This document shows positions 54,638-64,000 of a DNA stretch of 64,000 bases, piece by piece. The notes beneath the pieces were generated by a model that was not told where the DNA came from, searched no databases, and worked only from the letters and a program-made list of their open reading frames with translations. Positions within the stretch are counted from its first letter, which is position 1. Each line of letters begins with the position of its first letter. Source of the stretch: Vibrio sp. CDRSL-10 TSBA (GTDB lineage Bacteria; Pseudomonadota; Gammaproteobacteria; Enterobacterales; Vibrionaceae); NCBI GenBank assembly GCA_039696685.1, contig CP155566.1, positions 868,001-932,000 of the forward strand, written 5' to 3'. Both the position numbers and the translations under genes were made by a program.

Positions 54638-56545
54638 ATGAGCGAAACTGCAATGGCAAACAAAGAAACACGTGGTTTTCAATCTGAAGTTAAGCAACTA
54701 CTTCATCTGATGATACATTCTTTGTATTCCAACAAAGAAATCTTCCTGCGCGAGCTGATTTCCAACGCGTCAGATGCGGCGGATAAATTGCGTTTTCAGG
54801 CGTTATCTAACGCAGATTTGTATCAAAATGATGCCGATCTTGGTGTGAGGCTGTCGTTCGACAGTGACGCGAATACTCTGACTATCTCTGACAACGGTAT
54901 CGGCATGAGCCGTGACGATGTGATTGAGCATCTGGGTACTATCGCCAAGTCGGGTACAGCTGAATTTTTCTCAAAATTATCTCAAGATCAATCTAAAGAC
55001 TCACAATTGATCGGCCAGTTCGGGGTGGGTTTTTACTCGGCCTTTATCGTCGCCGATGCGGTGACGGTACGCTCACGTGCGGCCGGTCTGGCGGCAGAAG
55101 AAGCGGTGCAATGGTATTCACAAGGTGAAGGCGATTACACGGTGGAGACTATCACGAAGTCTTCGCGTGGTACTGACATCATTCTGCATCTGCGTGACGA
55201 AGGTAAAGAGTTCCTGTCGGAATGGCGTCTGCGCGATGTGATCTCGAAATACTCAGACCACATCGGTATCCCGGTCTACATTCAGACTCAGGTTATGGAT
55301 GATGAAGGCACGCCGACCGGTGAAACTCAGTGGGAGCAAATCAACAAAGCGCAGGCTTTGTGGACTCGTGCCAAATCTGACATCAGTGATGAAGAGTATC
55401 AGGAGTTCTACAAGCACGTATCGCACGATTTTGCTGATCCTCTGGTGTGGAGCCACAACAAAGTTGAAGGTAAAAACGACTACACCAGTTTGTTGTACAT
55501 TCCGGCTAAAGCACCTTGGGATATGTACAACCGCGACCACAAGCATGGCCTGAAACTGTACGTACAGCGCGTGTTCATCATGGATGACGCTGAACAGTTT
55601 ATGCCGTCTTATTTACGTTTCGTGCGTGGTTTGATCGACTCTAACGATTTGCCGCTCAACGTGTCGCGTGAAATTCTGCAGGATAACAAGGTGACTCAAT
55701 CACTGCGCAACGCTTGTACCAAGCGGGTTCTGACCATGCTGGAACGCATGGCGTCCAACGATGCAGAAAAATATCAGGGCTTCTGGAAAGAGTTCGGTAT
55801 GGTGCTGAAAGAAGGCCTGGCCGAAGACATGTCCAATAAAGAGAAGATCGCCGGCCTGCTGCGTTTTGCTTCCAGCGACAGTGAATCTGCTGAGCAGAAT
55901 GTCAGCCTGAGTGCTTATATTGAACGCATGAAAGAAGGTCAGGATAAGATTTACTACCTGACAGCAGACAGTTACAGTGCAGCGAAAAACAGCCCGCACC
56001 TGGAGCAGTTTAAAGCCAAAGGCATCGAAGTCGTGCTGATGTACGATCGCATTGATGAGTGGATGATGAACTATCTGACCGAGTTTGACGGTAAGCAGTT
56101 CCAGTCCATCAGCAAAGCGGGCCTTGATCTGAGCAAGTTTGAAGACGAAGCGGAAAAAGAGAAACACAAAGAGACAGAACAAGAGTTTAAATCTGTCGTT
56201 GAACGTGTGAAAGAGTACCTGGGCGCGCGGGTTAAAGATGTGCGTACCACCTTCAAACTGGCTTCAACCCCTGCGGTAGTGGTCACTGACGACTTTGAAA
56301 TGGGCACACAGATGGCAAAACTGCTGGCGGCTGCCGGTCAGGCTGCGCCGGAAGTGAAGTACATTCTGGAGATCAACCCGGAACACGCGATGGTCAAACG
56401 TATGGCTGATGAGCCGGATCAGGAAGCGTTTGCCCGTTGGGTAGAAGTGCTGCTTGGTCAGGCGATGCTGGCGGAACGTGGTGCGATGGAAGATCCGTCA
56501 CAGTTTGTCACTGCAATCAACCAGCTTTTGACTAAGGTTGAATAA
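54638..56545 (+). CDS. htpG: HtpG, Hsp90 chaperone
   Basis: Homodimeric ATP-dependent chaperone, 635 residues. N-terminal ATPase: [32 protein letters not shown] and GTDIILHL; middle domain [13 protein letters not shown]-terminal dimerisation domain. Preceded by a sigma-32 promoter, and its own terminator follows. Confidence 0.98.
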   Translation: MSETAMANKETRGFQSEVKQLLHLMIHSLYSNKEIFLRELISNASDAADKLRFQALSNADLYQNDADLGVRLSFDSDANTLTISDNGIGMSRDDVIEHLGTIAKSGTAEFFSKLSQDQSKDSQLIGQFGVGFYSAFIVADAVTVRSRAAGLAAEEAVQWYSQGEGDYTVETITKSSRGTDIILHLRDEGKEFLSEWRLRDVISKYSDHIGIPVYIQTQVMDDEGTPTGETQWEQINKAQALWTRAKSDISDEEYQEFYKHVSHDFADPLVWSHNKVEGKNDYTSLLYIPAKAPWDMYNRDHKHGLKLYVQRVFIMDDAEQFMPSYLRFVRGLIDSNDLPLNVSREILQDNKVTQSLRNACTKRVLTMLERMASNDAEKYQGFWKEFGMVLKEGLAEDMSNKEKIAGLLRFASSDSESAEQNVSLSAYIERMKEGQDKIYYLTADSYSAAKNSPHLEQFKAKGIEVVLMYDRIDEWMMNYLTEFDGKQFQSISKAGLDLSKFEDEAEKEKHKETEQEFKSVVERVKEYLGARVKDVRTTFKLASTPAVVVTDDFEMGTQMAKLLAAAGQAAPEVKYILEINPEHAMVKRMADEPDQEAFARWVEVLLGQAMLAERGAMEDPSQFVTAINQLLTKVE

Positions 56546-56556
56546 GTTTTAGTGTG

Positions 56557-56582
56557 AAGCTCGCCGCGTGCGAGCTTTTTTT
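56557..56582 (+). terminator. Terminator of htpG
   Basis: Stem AAGCTCGC/GCGAGCTT with a 5-base loop followed by TTTTT. Confidence 0.9.
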
Positions 56583-56728
56583 ATTGGCGACGAGCCGATA
56601 TGACGTGAAGTAACGCTATCTTTGATGTAATTGCAGAGAAAACGGCGGCTGAAGGGTATTCTTTAGTCTTAGAAAGCGCTGTGCAACGAATTTCTGTGAT
56701 AGAATAGCAGACTTGAATGTCACTAATA

Positions 56729-56750
56729 AGGCGTGTATTTTGGCACGCCT
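56729..56750 (+). other. Hairpin in the adk leader
   Basis: AGGCGTG/CACGCCT with an 8-base loop followed by GTTTGTT; possible attenuator-like element about 145 bases before adk. A TAGAAT box at 56700-56705 upstream may be the -10 of adk. Confidence 0.5.
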
Positions 56751-56815
56751 GTTTGTTGGGGGTTAACCGTTTGCGTTATGGCAGGCGGCGTCATCAACAA
56801 ACCCTATTGGTCTCG

Positions 56816-56868
56816 TTATACCGAAACTTACCGTCTCGCGACACAAGGAGCTGTGAGCTTCGGTATAA
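56816..56868 (+). other. Extended stem-loop in the adk leader
   Basis: TTATACCGAA (56816-56825) pairs with TTCGGTATAA (56859-56868); after one mismatch the stem continues as CTTAC/GTGAG, about 15 base pairs in all, enclosing CCGTCTCGCGACACAAGGAGCT-type sequence. It ends 25 bases before the adk start, close enough to influence ribosome access. It contains its own AAGGAG in the loop. Function is inferred only. Confidence 0.5.
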
Positions 56869-56881
56869 ATATCATTTCTAA

Positions 56882-57538
<657 letters not shown>

Positions 57539-57575
57539 TCTCAATTTTAGCCTGAGCTGAATATTTGTTATAGTG

Positions 57576-57600
57576 AAGCGACCGTAAGGTCGCTTTTTTT
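57576..57600 (+). terminator. Terminator of adk
   Basis: Stem AAGCGACC/GGTCGCTT with a GTAA loop followed by TTTTT. Confidence 0.92.
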
Positions 57601-57732
57601 ATGAACTTTTTCTGCTAAAAGTCCGTACAAGCACCTTCAGAGCGGTTGATTCCAGCCCGGGACCGGGAGACCGGTCATTTTGCGAGATTCAATTTTAATC
57701 CGGCAGCGCGTGGCGCTGCGTGACCAACCTGA

Positions 57733-58704
57733 ATGGACATTATGCAAAAAAATAAAAACTATGGTGTGCTGTTAGCCAATCTGGGGACACCGCAAGCGCC
57801 GACGGCGGTTGAGGTAAAACGTTTTCTGGGTGAATTCCTGCACGACCAGCGCGTGGTGGATATGAGCCGCTGGCTGTGGTGTCCGATCCTGCATGGCATC
57901 ATTCTGCCGTTGCGTTCACCTAAGGTGGCTAAGCTGTACCAGAGCATCTGGATGGATGAAGGGTCACCGCTGATGGTCTATTCGAAACGTCAGCAGCAGG
58001 GCTTGCAACAGGCGCTCAATATTCCGGTCGAACTGGGTATGACCTACGGCGAGCCGAGCCTGCTGAGCGGAGTTCAGAAGCTGCAGCAGCAAGGTGTGGA
58101 CAGCATTATTGTTCTGCCGCTTTATCCGCAGTATTCCGGCACAACCAGTGCAGCGGTGTTTGACGGCTTGGCGAAAGCAATCAAGAAGGTCGATGTGGTG
58201 CCTGAACTGCACTTTGTACGCGATTACCACGACCATCCGCTTTATATCCGGGCTTTGGGCGACAAGGTGCGTCAGTCCTGGCAGGAGAATGGTCAGGGTG
58301 ACCTGTTAGTCTGTTCTTATCACGGCATTCCTCAACGCTATGCCGATAATGGCGATATTTATCCTCAGCATTGTGAGCAGACCACCCGCTTGTTGGCGGC
58401 AGAACTCGGGCTGGCCGAGGACAAGGTGCTGATGACCTATCAGTCCCGGTTTGGCAGAGAAGAGTGGCTGCAACCTTACACGGATAAAACCATGCAGGCA
58501 CTGCCTGGAAAAGGCGTCAAAAAGCTTGATATCCTGTGTCCGGCGTTTTCGGTCGACTGTCTCGAAACGCTGGAAGAAATTTCCGAGCAGAACTGCGAAA
58601 TTTTTCTTCATGCCGGCGGGGAGGCATTCCACTATATCGAGTGTCTCAACGACTCGGATGCTCATATCGCGATGATGGAAAGTCTGGTCAGAGACTGGTT
58701 GTAA
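57733..58704 (+). CDS. hemH: HemH, ferrochelatase
   Basis: Inserts ferrous iron into protoporphyrin IX to make heme. 323 residues; N-terminal [10 protein letters not shown], the metal-binding histidine in [10 protein letters not shown] and the Glu in [13 protein letters not shown]. The start may be ATG 57733 or the in-frame ATG 57742; the second lies nearer the conserved region. The usual Vibrio neighbour of adk. Confidence 0.96.
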   Translation: MDIMQKNKNYGVLLANLGTPQAPTAVEVKRFLGEFLHDQRVVDMSRWLWCPILHGIILPLRSPKVAKLYQSIWMDEGSPLMVYSKRQQQGLQQALNIPVELGMTYGEPSLLSGVQKLQQQGVDSIIVLPLYPQYSGTTSAAVFDGLAKAIKKVDVVPELHFVRDYHDHPLYIRALGDKVRQSWQENGQGDLLVCSYHGIPQRYADNGDIYPQHCEQTTRLLAAELGLAEDKVLMTYQSRFGREEWLQPYTDKTMQALPGKGVKKLDILCPAFSVDCLETLEEISEQNCEIFLHAGGEAFHYIECLNDSDAHIAMMESLVRDWL

Positions 58705-58743
58705 CGCTGATTTAGCCGCTACCTGTTATCAACGGTCAGATAC

Positions 58744-58774
58744 AAAAAGCCTCAGTATGAACTGAGGCTTTTTT
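58744..58774. terminator. Bidirectional terminator between hemH and the POT transporter gene
   Basis: Stem AAGCCTCAGT/ACTGAGGCTT with an ATGA loop, flanked by AAAAA and TTTTTT. Confidence 0.92.
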
Positions 58775-58793
58775 ATCTTCGTCAGGTCAGACG

Positions 58794-60279
58794 TTAAGCT
58801 TGCGCGGTTTCCAGCGCGACTTCGTTCTCACCACGGCAGATTTTGCTCAGCTTCGGCGCAATCAGGAAGGTAATCACGGTAATACCTGCGGTTGCATAGC
58901 CAATCTTACCGAACACATCACCGTAGATAACCAGTGATTCGGTGGCGGACGCCACATGGCTAGGTACAGAGGTCAGACTCGCAACCCAGCCGGCAATAAC
59001 GGCTGCCGTTGCAGAGGTCAAAAACCACATCCCCATCGCAAAGCCCATCATACGTTGCGGAACCAGTTGAGCCACCATGGCCAGACCCAGACCAGAAACC
59101 AGCAGTTCACCGATCGACTGGAATGCGTAACACAGCACCAGCCAGTTTGAGCTGATGATGCCTTCAGCATTCGCAAAGTTGGCACCCCAGGACAGGATCA
59201 GGAATGACATGGCACACAGCGCCATACCGCAGGCAAATTTAAACGGCATCGACAGACGATCGCCCAGTTTGCCGTACAGCATCGCCAGTACCGGGCTGGC
59301 CAGCATGATCCAGAAACGGGTTCAGTGCCTGGAATTGCTCTGGTTCAACACCAATACCAAAGATATCGTGGCTGACGTTATGAATAGCAAAGAAGTTAAG
59401 TGAGGTTGGCATCTGGAAGTAGAGCACGAAGAACACCACTCCTTGCAGCATCAGTACGAACGCAACCAGCATTTTCTGACGCTCGATGCCGCGAATCGAC
59501 AGGGCTTCTTTAAAGTAGAAAAATACAATCGTCAGGCCAGCCACAACCAGGATACCGTGTGCCAGTGCCAGGTTTTGCAGCAGGTAGCTACAGACAAAGC
59601 TCGCAATGATTGAACCTATCGTGACCAGCATCAGCTTGGTTTTATTCACCGGAGCCAGGTCAGCCGGTGAGCCGACTTTACGCAGCATACGCTGACACAT
59701 GATGAAGTTAACCACAGTGATCGCCAGACCAATGGCGCTGACACCAAATGCCATACCGTAGCCCGCACGCTCTGCAACGATTGGGGTGATGATCATTGAA
59801 ATGAATGAACCGAGGTTGATGGCCATGTAGTACATGGTAAATGCACCATCCAGACGCGGGTCATTTTCCGGGTAGATTTTAGCCAGCAGGCTCGACGGGT
59901 TCGCTTTGAACAGGCCGTTACCAACGGTGATAAAGCCCATCGCGATAAAGATAAGTGTCGGGCCGCCAAAGTCTTGCTCTGCGGTGGACAGGCCAAGCAG
60001 CGCGTAGCCGACCATCAGGATGATGGCACCCAGGGTCACCGCCCGTTTACTGCCGATGACTTTGTCACCGATCCAGCCACCTGCGGCAACGAAACCGTAA
60101 ACCAGCGCAGAAAACGCACCAAACAGAACAAAAGAGGTCGATTCATCCATATTCAGAATTTTGACCATGTAAACGGTTAGGATGGCCTGCATCCCGTAGA
60201 ATCCGAACCGCTCCCAAAATTCTATTGAAAAGATCAAATAGAATGGTTTAGGTTGCTTGAATATATTCAAGTCTGACAT
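58794..60279 (-). CDS. POT-family peptide/proton symporter, DtpA/DtpB-like (frameshifted in this sequence)
   Basis: Proton-coupled di- and tripeptide importer. The N-terminal part (from 60279) has EFWERFGFYGMQAILTVYM and FGAFSALVYGFVAAGGWIGD with the ExxER motif. The second part begins after NPF; removing one A from GAAAC at 59313-59317 restores NPFWIMLASPVLAMLYGKLGD and a 494-residue, 12-14 helix protein. The length and motifs match the E. coli Dtp transporters; which of A to D is not clear. Confidence 0.9.
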
Positions 60280-60487
60280 AAAGTACTTCCTGTGACAGAA
60301 ACCATCTCGGGTGAATGTTCACGGTGGTGCGGTGTGCAAACCGTGGATATCACTTTTGATGCAGTTATAGAAATGATAAATTTCCCTAAGCTTATAATAT
60401 TGAAAAATACATTATTGCTAAGGTTTTATTCGGTCGTTACGTATACATGCAAGACGATAAAACTGCAATGATCTTATTTGCTCGAAT

Positions 60488-60516
60488 TTTAAACCGAACG
60501 GTAAATGGTTTATAAT
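60488..60516 (+). promoter_or_regulatory. Promoter of rfaH
   Basis: TTTAAA (60488-60493), 17-base spacer, perfect TATAAT (60511-60516). The leader would be about 145 bases, long for a single regulatory gene. The 60280-60669 gap otherwise holds only the 60548-60575 hairpin and the dtp promoter side. Confidence 0.75.
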
Positions 60517-60547
60517 ACAAGTAGTTAGGAGTGCGGGTGGTGACAGG

Positions 60548-60575
60548 AATTATGGAAAACTAATTTTCCATAATT
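60548..60575 (+). other. Perfect hairpin in the rfaH leader
   Basis: AATTATGGAAAA/TTTTCCATAATT, 12 perfect bases with a CTAA loop, 25 bases past the predicted transcription start. No T-run follows. It could be an operator palindrome or an RNA hairpin affecting rfaH expression. Confidence 0.6.
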
Positions 60576-60669
60576 GATGGTCATGTGTTAAAACAAAAGG
60601 GATAACAATCAGCTTCATCCAGAGTGGAGAGCACCAGAGTTCACAGTTGTTAAGGAAAGTTGGTTAGAA

Positions 60670-61170
60670 ATGAAACGTTGGTATTTACTGTACTGTAAAC
60701 GAGGAGAGCAGCTCAGAGCGAAAGCCCACCTGGAAAATCAGGGGGTGGAATGCTTTTATCCGGAAATTGAGGTCGAGAAAATTTTACGCGGCAAGCGACA
60801 AAAAGTCAGGGAACCCTTATTCCCGTCTTACATGTTTGTTCGGTTTGATTTTCAACAAGGCCCGACATTTACCACTGTGCGCTCGACGCGCGGGGTAGCG
60901 GATTTTATTCGTTTCGGCGCTGAGCCTAAAGAGATCCAGGGGGACTTAGTTTACGAGCTGAAACAGTTCGGTACTGCACTGCAGGCGATGTCCCAGACCG
61001 AAGGTCCGGTTAAAGGACAGGAAATTGAAGTGAAAGGCGGTCAGTTCAGAGGTTTGACGGCTATCTATCAGGAGCCGGACGGTGAGAGCCGCTCGATTAT
61101 GCTGGTCAAAATGATCAGTCAGCCGGTGGCGCTGAGTATTGATAACAAGCATCTTGATCTGAAAGGTTAA
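60670..61170 (+). CDS. rfaH: RfaH, transcription antiterminator
   Basis: NusG paralogue recruited to ops sites to allow transcription of long LPS, capsule and similar operons. 166 residues: N-terminal NGN domain (MKRWYLLYCKRGEQLRAKAHLENQGVECFYP is the typical start, with FPSYMFVRF) and a short C-terminal KOW domain (GPVKGQEIEVKGGQFRGL). No ops element was seen in this window, so its targets are elsewhere. Confidence 0.95.
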   Translation: MKRWYLLYCKRGEQLRAKAHLENQGVECFYPEIEVEKILRGKRQKVREPLFPSYMFVRFDFQQGPTFTTVRSTRGVADFIRFGAEPKEIQGDLVYELKQFGTALQAMSQTEGPVKGQEIEVKGGQFRGLTAIYQEPDGESRSIMLVKMISQPVALSIDNKHLDLKG

Positions 61171-61295
61171 TCGTCCGGGCGATAGTGCTTTTGTCGCCCA
61201 GATCCGTTTATTCAATTAGCTTTGTTGATCAAACTGGCTGCGCTTATCAAATTGGCTTGTCATCGAATGGGCTTCGTTTCCGAACAATTGGATAA

Positions 61296-61321
61296 TAAAA
61301 AAGGCGCCACAGGCGCCTTTT
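61296..61321. terminator. Bidirectional terminator between rfaH and asnB
   Basis: Stem AAAGGCGCC/GGCGCCTTT with an ACA loop; on the minus strand it is followed by TTTATTATCC, ending asnB. Confidence 0.9.
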
Positions 61322-61363
61322 GCGTATCCGGTCTTCCCGCTGAGCGAGCAGCGGGAAAGGGGA

Positions 61364-63028
61364 TTAGTACGCTTCGTTGTGAACCGCTTTTACCGCGCGA
61401 CCTGACGGATCGATACAGTTTTTGAACGACTCGTCCCATTCGATAGCTTTTGCCGAAGAACAGGCAACAGACGGACCGCCAGGAACACATTGTGCTGCTG
61501 ATTCCAGTGGGAACAACTCTTCGAAGATCTCGCGGTACACATAACCTTCCTTAGTGGTCGGTGTGTTGTACGGGAAGCGGTACTTCGCAGTTTCCATTTG
61601 CTGATCAGTCACTTTGGCTTCAGCGGTTGCTTTCAGCGTGTCGATCCAGTTGTAGCCTACGCCATCAGAGAACTGCTCTTTCTGACGCCATGCGATTGAT
61701 TCTGGCAGGTAATGTTCAAAACACTCACGCAGGATGTGTTTTTCCATCTTACCGTTGCCGCACATCTTGTCAGCCGGGTTCAGGCGCATTGCCACGTCGA
61801 TGAACTCTTTGTCCAGGAATGGTACACGGCCTTCAACACCCCATGCTGCCAGAGATTTGTTGGCACGTGCACAGTCGAACATGTTCAGCGCCAGCAGTTT
61901 ACGTACGGTTTCCTCGTGGAATTCCTGTGCGTTTGGTGCCTTGTGGAAGTACAGATAGCCACCGAAGATTTCGTCAGCGCCTTCGCCTGACAGAACCATT
62001 TTAATACCCATGGCTTTGATCTTACGACCCATCAGGAACATAGGCGTTGAAGCACGGATAGTGGTCACGTCATACGTTTCGATGTGATAAATCACGTCAC
62101 GAATGGCATCCAGACCTTCCTGTACGGTGTAGGTCATTTCGTGGTGTACCGTACCCAGTTTGTCAGCCACTTCACGGGCGGCTTTCAGATCCGGTGCTCC
62201 TTCCAGGCCAATCGCAAATGAGTGCAGTTGTGGCCACCATGCGGCTGATTTTTCATCGTCTTCAATGCGCATTGCTGCAAAACGTTTTGCAACCGCAGAA
62301 GTGATCGATGAGTCCAGACCACCTGACAGCAGTACGCCGTAAGGTACGTCGGTCATCAGCTGGCGTTTTACCGCATCTTCCAGTGCCTTGGTCAGATCTT
62401 CTTTGCTGGTGCTGTTGTTCTGAACCGCTGCGTATTCGTTCCAGTCGCGGATGTAGTAGCGCTGCGGCTCTGCATCTTTAGAGCTCAGAGAGCTGCCCGG
62501 AGGGAATTCGCCGATGGTTTTACACACAGGAACCAGTGCTTTCATTTCTGATGCGACGTAGAAGTTGCCGTGCTCGTCATGACCCTGGTACAGCGGAATG
62601 ATACCGATGTGGTCGCGGCCTACCAGATACTCGTCTTTTTCTTCATCGTACAGGACGAAAGCGAAGATACCGTTCAGCTCTTCCAGCAGGTCGGCACCTT
62701 TGTCTTGGTACAGTGCCAGGATAACTTCACAGTCAGAATCGGTTTGGAATTCGTATTTACCTTCGTAGCGGGCACGAATTTCTTTGTGGTTGTAGATCTC
62801 GCCGTTGACTGCAAGGATCAGTTTTCTATCTGGGCTGTACAGAGGCTGGGCACCGCTGTTCAGACCAACGATTGCCAGGCGCTCATGAGCCAGAATTGCT
62901 CGGTCTGATGCGTAGATACCTGACCAATCCGGGCCACGGTGACGAAGTTTCTTAGACATTTCAAGAGCTACCGGACGCAGGGCTGCCGCGTCACTTTTGA
63001 TGTCTAAAATACCGAAGATAGAACACAT
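61364..63028 (-). CDS. asnB: AsnB, glutamine-hydrolysing asparagine synthetase
   Basis: Makes asparagine from aspartate, ATP and glutamine. 554 residues: the glutaminase nucleophile is Cys2 (MCSIFGI), followed by the ATP-pyrophosphatase motif LSGGLDSSI and the conserved SGEGADEIFGGY. Length as in E. coli. Confidence 0.97.
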   Translation of the reverse strand: MCSIFGILDIKSDAAALRPVALEMSKKLRHRGPDWSGIYASDRAILAHERLAIVGLNSGAQPLYSPDRKLILAVNGEIYNHKEIRARYEGKYEFQTDSDCEVILALYQDKGADLLEELNGIFAFVLYDEEKDEYLVGRDHIGIIPLYQGHDEHGNFYVASEMKALVPVCKTIGEFPPGSSLSSKDAEPQRYYIRDWNEYAAVQNNSTSKEDLTKALEDAVKRQLMTDVPYGVLLSGGLDSSITSAVAKRFAAMRIEDDEKSAAWWPQLHSFAIGLEGAPDLKAAREVADKLGTVHHEMTYTVQEGLDAIRDVIYHIETYDVTTIRASTPMFLMGRKIKAMGIKMVLSGEGADEIFGGYLYFHKAPNAQEFHEETVRKLLALNMFDCARANKSLAAWGVEGRVPFLDKEFIDVAMRLNPADKMCGNGKMEKHILRECFEHYLPESIAWRQKEQFSDGVGYNWIDTLKATAEAKVTDQQMETAKYRFPYNTPTTKEGYVYREIFEELFPLESAAQCVPGGPSVACSSAKAIEWDESFKNCIDPSGRAVKAVHNEAY

Positions 63029-63205
63029 ACAACTTTCCTTAATTAGACGAGTTTCAATCAGATGACTTCAATTTGCCACTTTGGTTAAAAAAGGCAACCC
63101 ATAATTATGAAAAAGTTTAAAGAAAAGAGTGTGTGCTGAATATTATTTAATTTAAAGGTCAATATTTTAAATGAAATTTAGAAATGGGCTAATTTGTCGC
63201 CGGGA

Positions 63206-63237
63206 ATGACAACAAAAGCGGCTAACTTTTGTTGTCA
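63206..63237 (-). terminator. Stem-loop after the Kef-type antiporter gene
   Basis: ATGACAACAAAAG/CTTTTGTTGTCAT, 13 perfect bases with a 7-base loop, 9 bases after the antiporter stop. No T-run follows on the minus strand but the stem itself is T-rich. Confidence 0.65.
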
Positions 63238-63245
63238 TCACCAGT

Positions 63246-64000
63246 TTAGCTGCGGGTGAAATGCGGATTGAGCTGGTCACAAACATGGCGGGCAAAGCCG
63301 GTACCGGCCTCGCTGTAGATGTTGAATGCAGCGTGAGCGCCGTCGGCAATCAGGCTGTCCATCTGATCCGGATATTCAGCAATTGCAGCAATATGGCCGG
63401 GGAAGTGGCGTTTTTTCAGCAGCGACAGCGCAATTTGGTTGGCCTGATGGTGTGGCATCGCCAGCAGCACCATTTTGCCGTGTCCGGTATCAAGGATACG
63501 TTCCCAGAAATCCGGGTCGGTGGCATCGCCGCTGATCACATTTCGGCCTTGATCGCGGTGGCCTTTGGCGGCATCTTCGCGCAGTTCGACACCAAGACAG
63601 ATCTGGCCATAGCGTTGGGTCATCTCTTCATAAGCACCGGTGCCGATGCGACCCATACCCAGGATCAGCACCTGAGCGTTGCCCGGGTTAATCAGGGCAT
63701 CGCGCTGATGCAGGGCTTCCGGCGCGGGCTGATCAAACCAGTGTGATGAGCGTTGGTAAAGTTCGTGCCCTTTGCGACTCAGTGGTGCGGCGACAATAAA
63801 CGACAGTGGCACCGAGATGGCCAGCGCAACCAGAATATCGCCCGGCAGCCAGCCCATTTTAAAGGCCAGTCCGCCGACAATCAGGCCGAACTCACTGAAG
63901 TTGAACAGCGAAATTGACGCCAGCAGCGAGGTACGCACCCGGAAATGGAAGCGATTGATCACCCAGAAATAGAGCATGCCTTTTATCGGCAGCAGGATCA
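63246..64000 (-). CDS. Kef/YbaL-type monovalent cation/proton antiporter, C-terminal part (cut by window edge)
   Basis: The frame is open to base 64000 (the codons before MLYFWVINRF read ILLPIKG), so it continues beyond the window. Visible are the last three or four membrane segments of a CPA2-type transporter (FSEFGLIVGGLAFKMGW) and a RCK/TrkA-N domain with the Rossmann motif ILGMGRIGTGAYEEM, which binds NAD(H) or a related nucleotide. There is no TrkA-C domain. Probably a potassium efflux protein, but the substrate is not determined by sequence. Confidence 0.85.
   Translation of the reverse strand, partial: ILLPIKGMLYFWVINRFHFRVRTSLLASISLFNFSEFGLIVGGLAFKMGWLPGDILVALAISVPLSFIVAAPLSRKGHELYQRSSHWFDQPAPEALHQRDALINPGNAQVLILGMGRIGTGAYEEMTQRYGQICLGVELREDAAKGHRDQGRNVISGDATDPDFWERILDTGHGKMVLLAMPHHQANQIALSLLKKRHFPGHIAAIAEYPDQMDSLIADGAHAAFNIYSEAGTGFARHVCDQLNPHFTRS

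Overview
The window is a stretch of chromosome from a Vibrio, in the gamma-proteobacteria. The evidence is a toxR-toxS pair divergent from htpG-adk-hemH, a Vibrio-style gene order throughout, a MetJ operator, a PurR operator, and a pts operon ptsH-ptsI-crr beside cysK-cysZ. From memory the order closely follows Vibrio cholerae chromosome I from metNIQ to asnB. The moderate GC content and the trehalose operon would fit the V. fluvialis/V. furnissii group, but I cannot fix the species. No phage, IS element, integron or CRISPR was seen, so this is core genome with a few accessory-looking pockets.

Layout: 1-2546 metNIQ methionine importer (minus) with a MetJ operator. 2717-3274 gmhB. 3303-7784 trehalose repressor and PTS operon treR-treB-treC with two TreR-type palindromes. 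7931-8523 four tandem tRNA-Tyr genes (minus). 8798-12965 a VexGH-like RND efflux pair. 13058-13657 a YitT-family membrane protein. 14086-15337 glyA. 15457-28435 (minus) a small lipoprotein and the cell-wall/lipoate/translation cluster lipA-lipB-ybeD-dacA-rlpA-rodA-mrdA-rlmH-rsfS-holA-lptE-leuS. 28558-36371 ybeL, lnt-corC-ybeY-phoH-miaB (minus) and ubiF. 36561-41448 (minus) crr-ptsI-ptsH, cysK, cysZ. 41689-45340 zipA, ligA and cueR. 45389-50067 (minus) nfeD-qmcA-ybbN, a candidate 21-residue membrane microprotein, ybbO and yfcH. 50257-52603 a four-gene operon of two DUF1538 membrane proteins, a PII-like protein and a CBS protein. 52607-54356 (minus) a SelT/SelW-like protein and toxS-toxR. 54638-61170 htpG, adk, hemH, a POT peptide transporter (minus) and rfaH. 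61364-64000 (minus) asnB and a partial Kef-type antiporter.

The most striking observation is not a gene. Fourteen genes are broken by single-base frameshifts or carry one at an end; one of them, the RND pump, is hit twice while one other, qmcA, is a different kind of error. Every one of the 13 insertions repairs if a tetranucleotide GTTC (GAAC on the other strand) has been read as GTTTC (GAAAC). Many affected genes are essential (leuS, ligA, glyA, mrdA, lptE), so these are very probably sequence errors, but errors tied to one palindrome-related motif. GAAC/GTTC is the known target of one class of DNA phosphorothioation, so the error pattern may be the footprint of a DNA modification carried by this strain.

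The most system-like locus is the DUF1538-DUF1538-PII-like-CBS operon. It looks like a two-subunit membrane transporter fused by operon structure to two cytoplasmic ligand-sensing modules. Several structured non-coding segments (upstream of glyA, in the adk and rfaH leaders, between leuS and lptE) are also listed.
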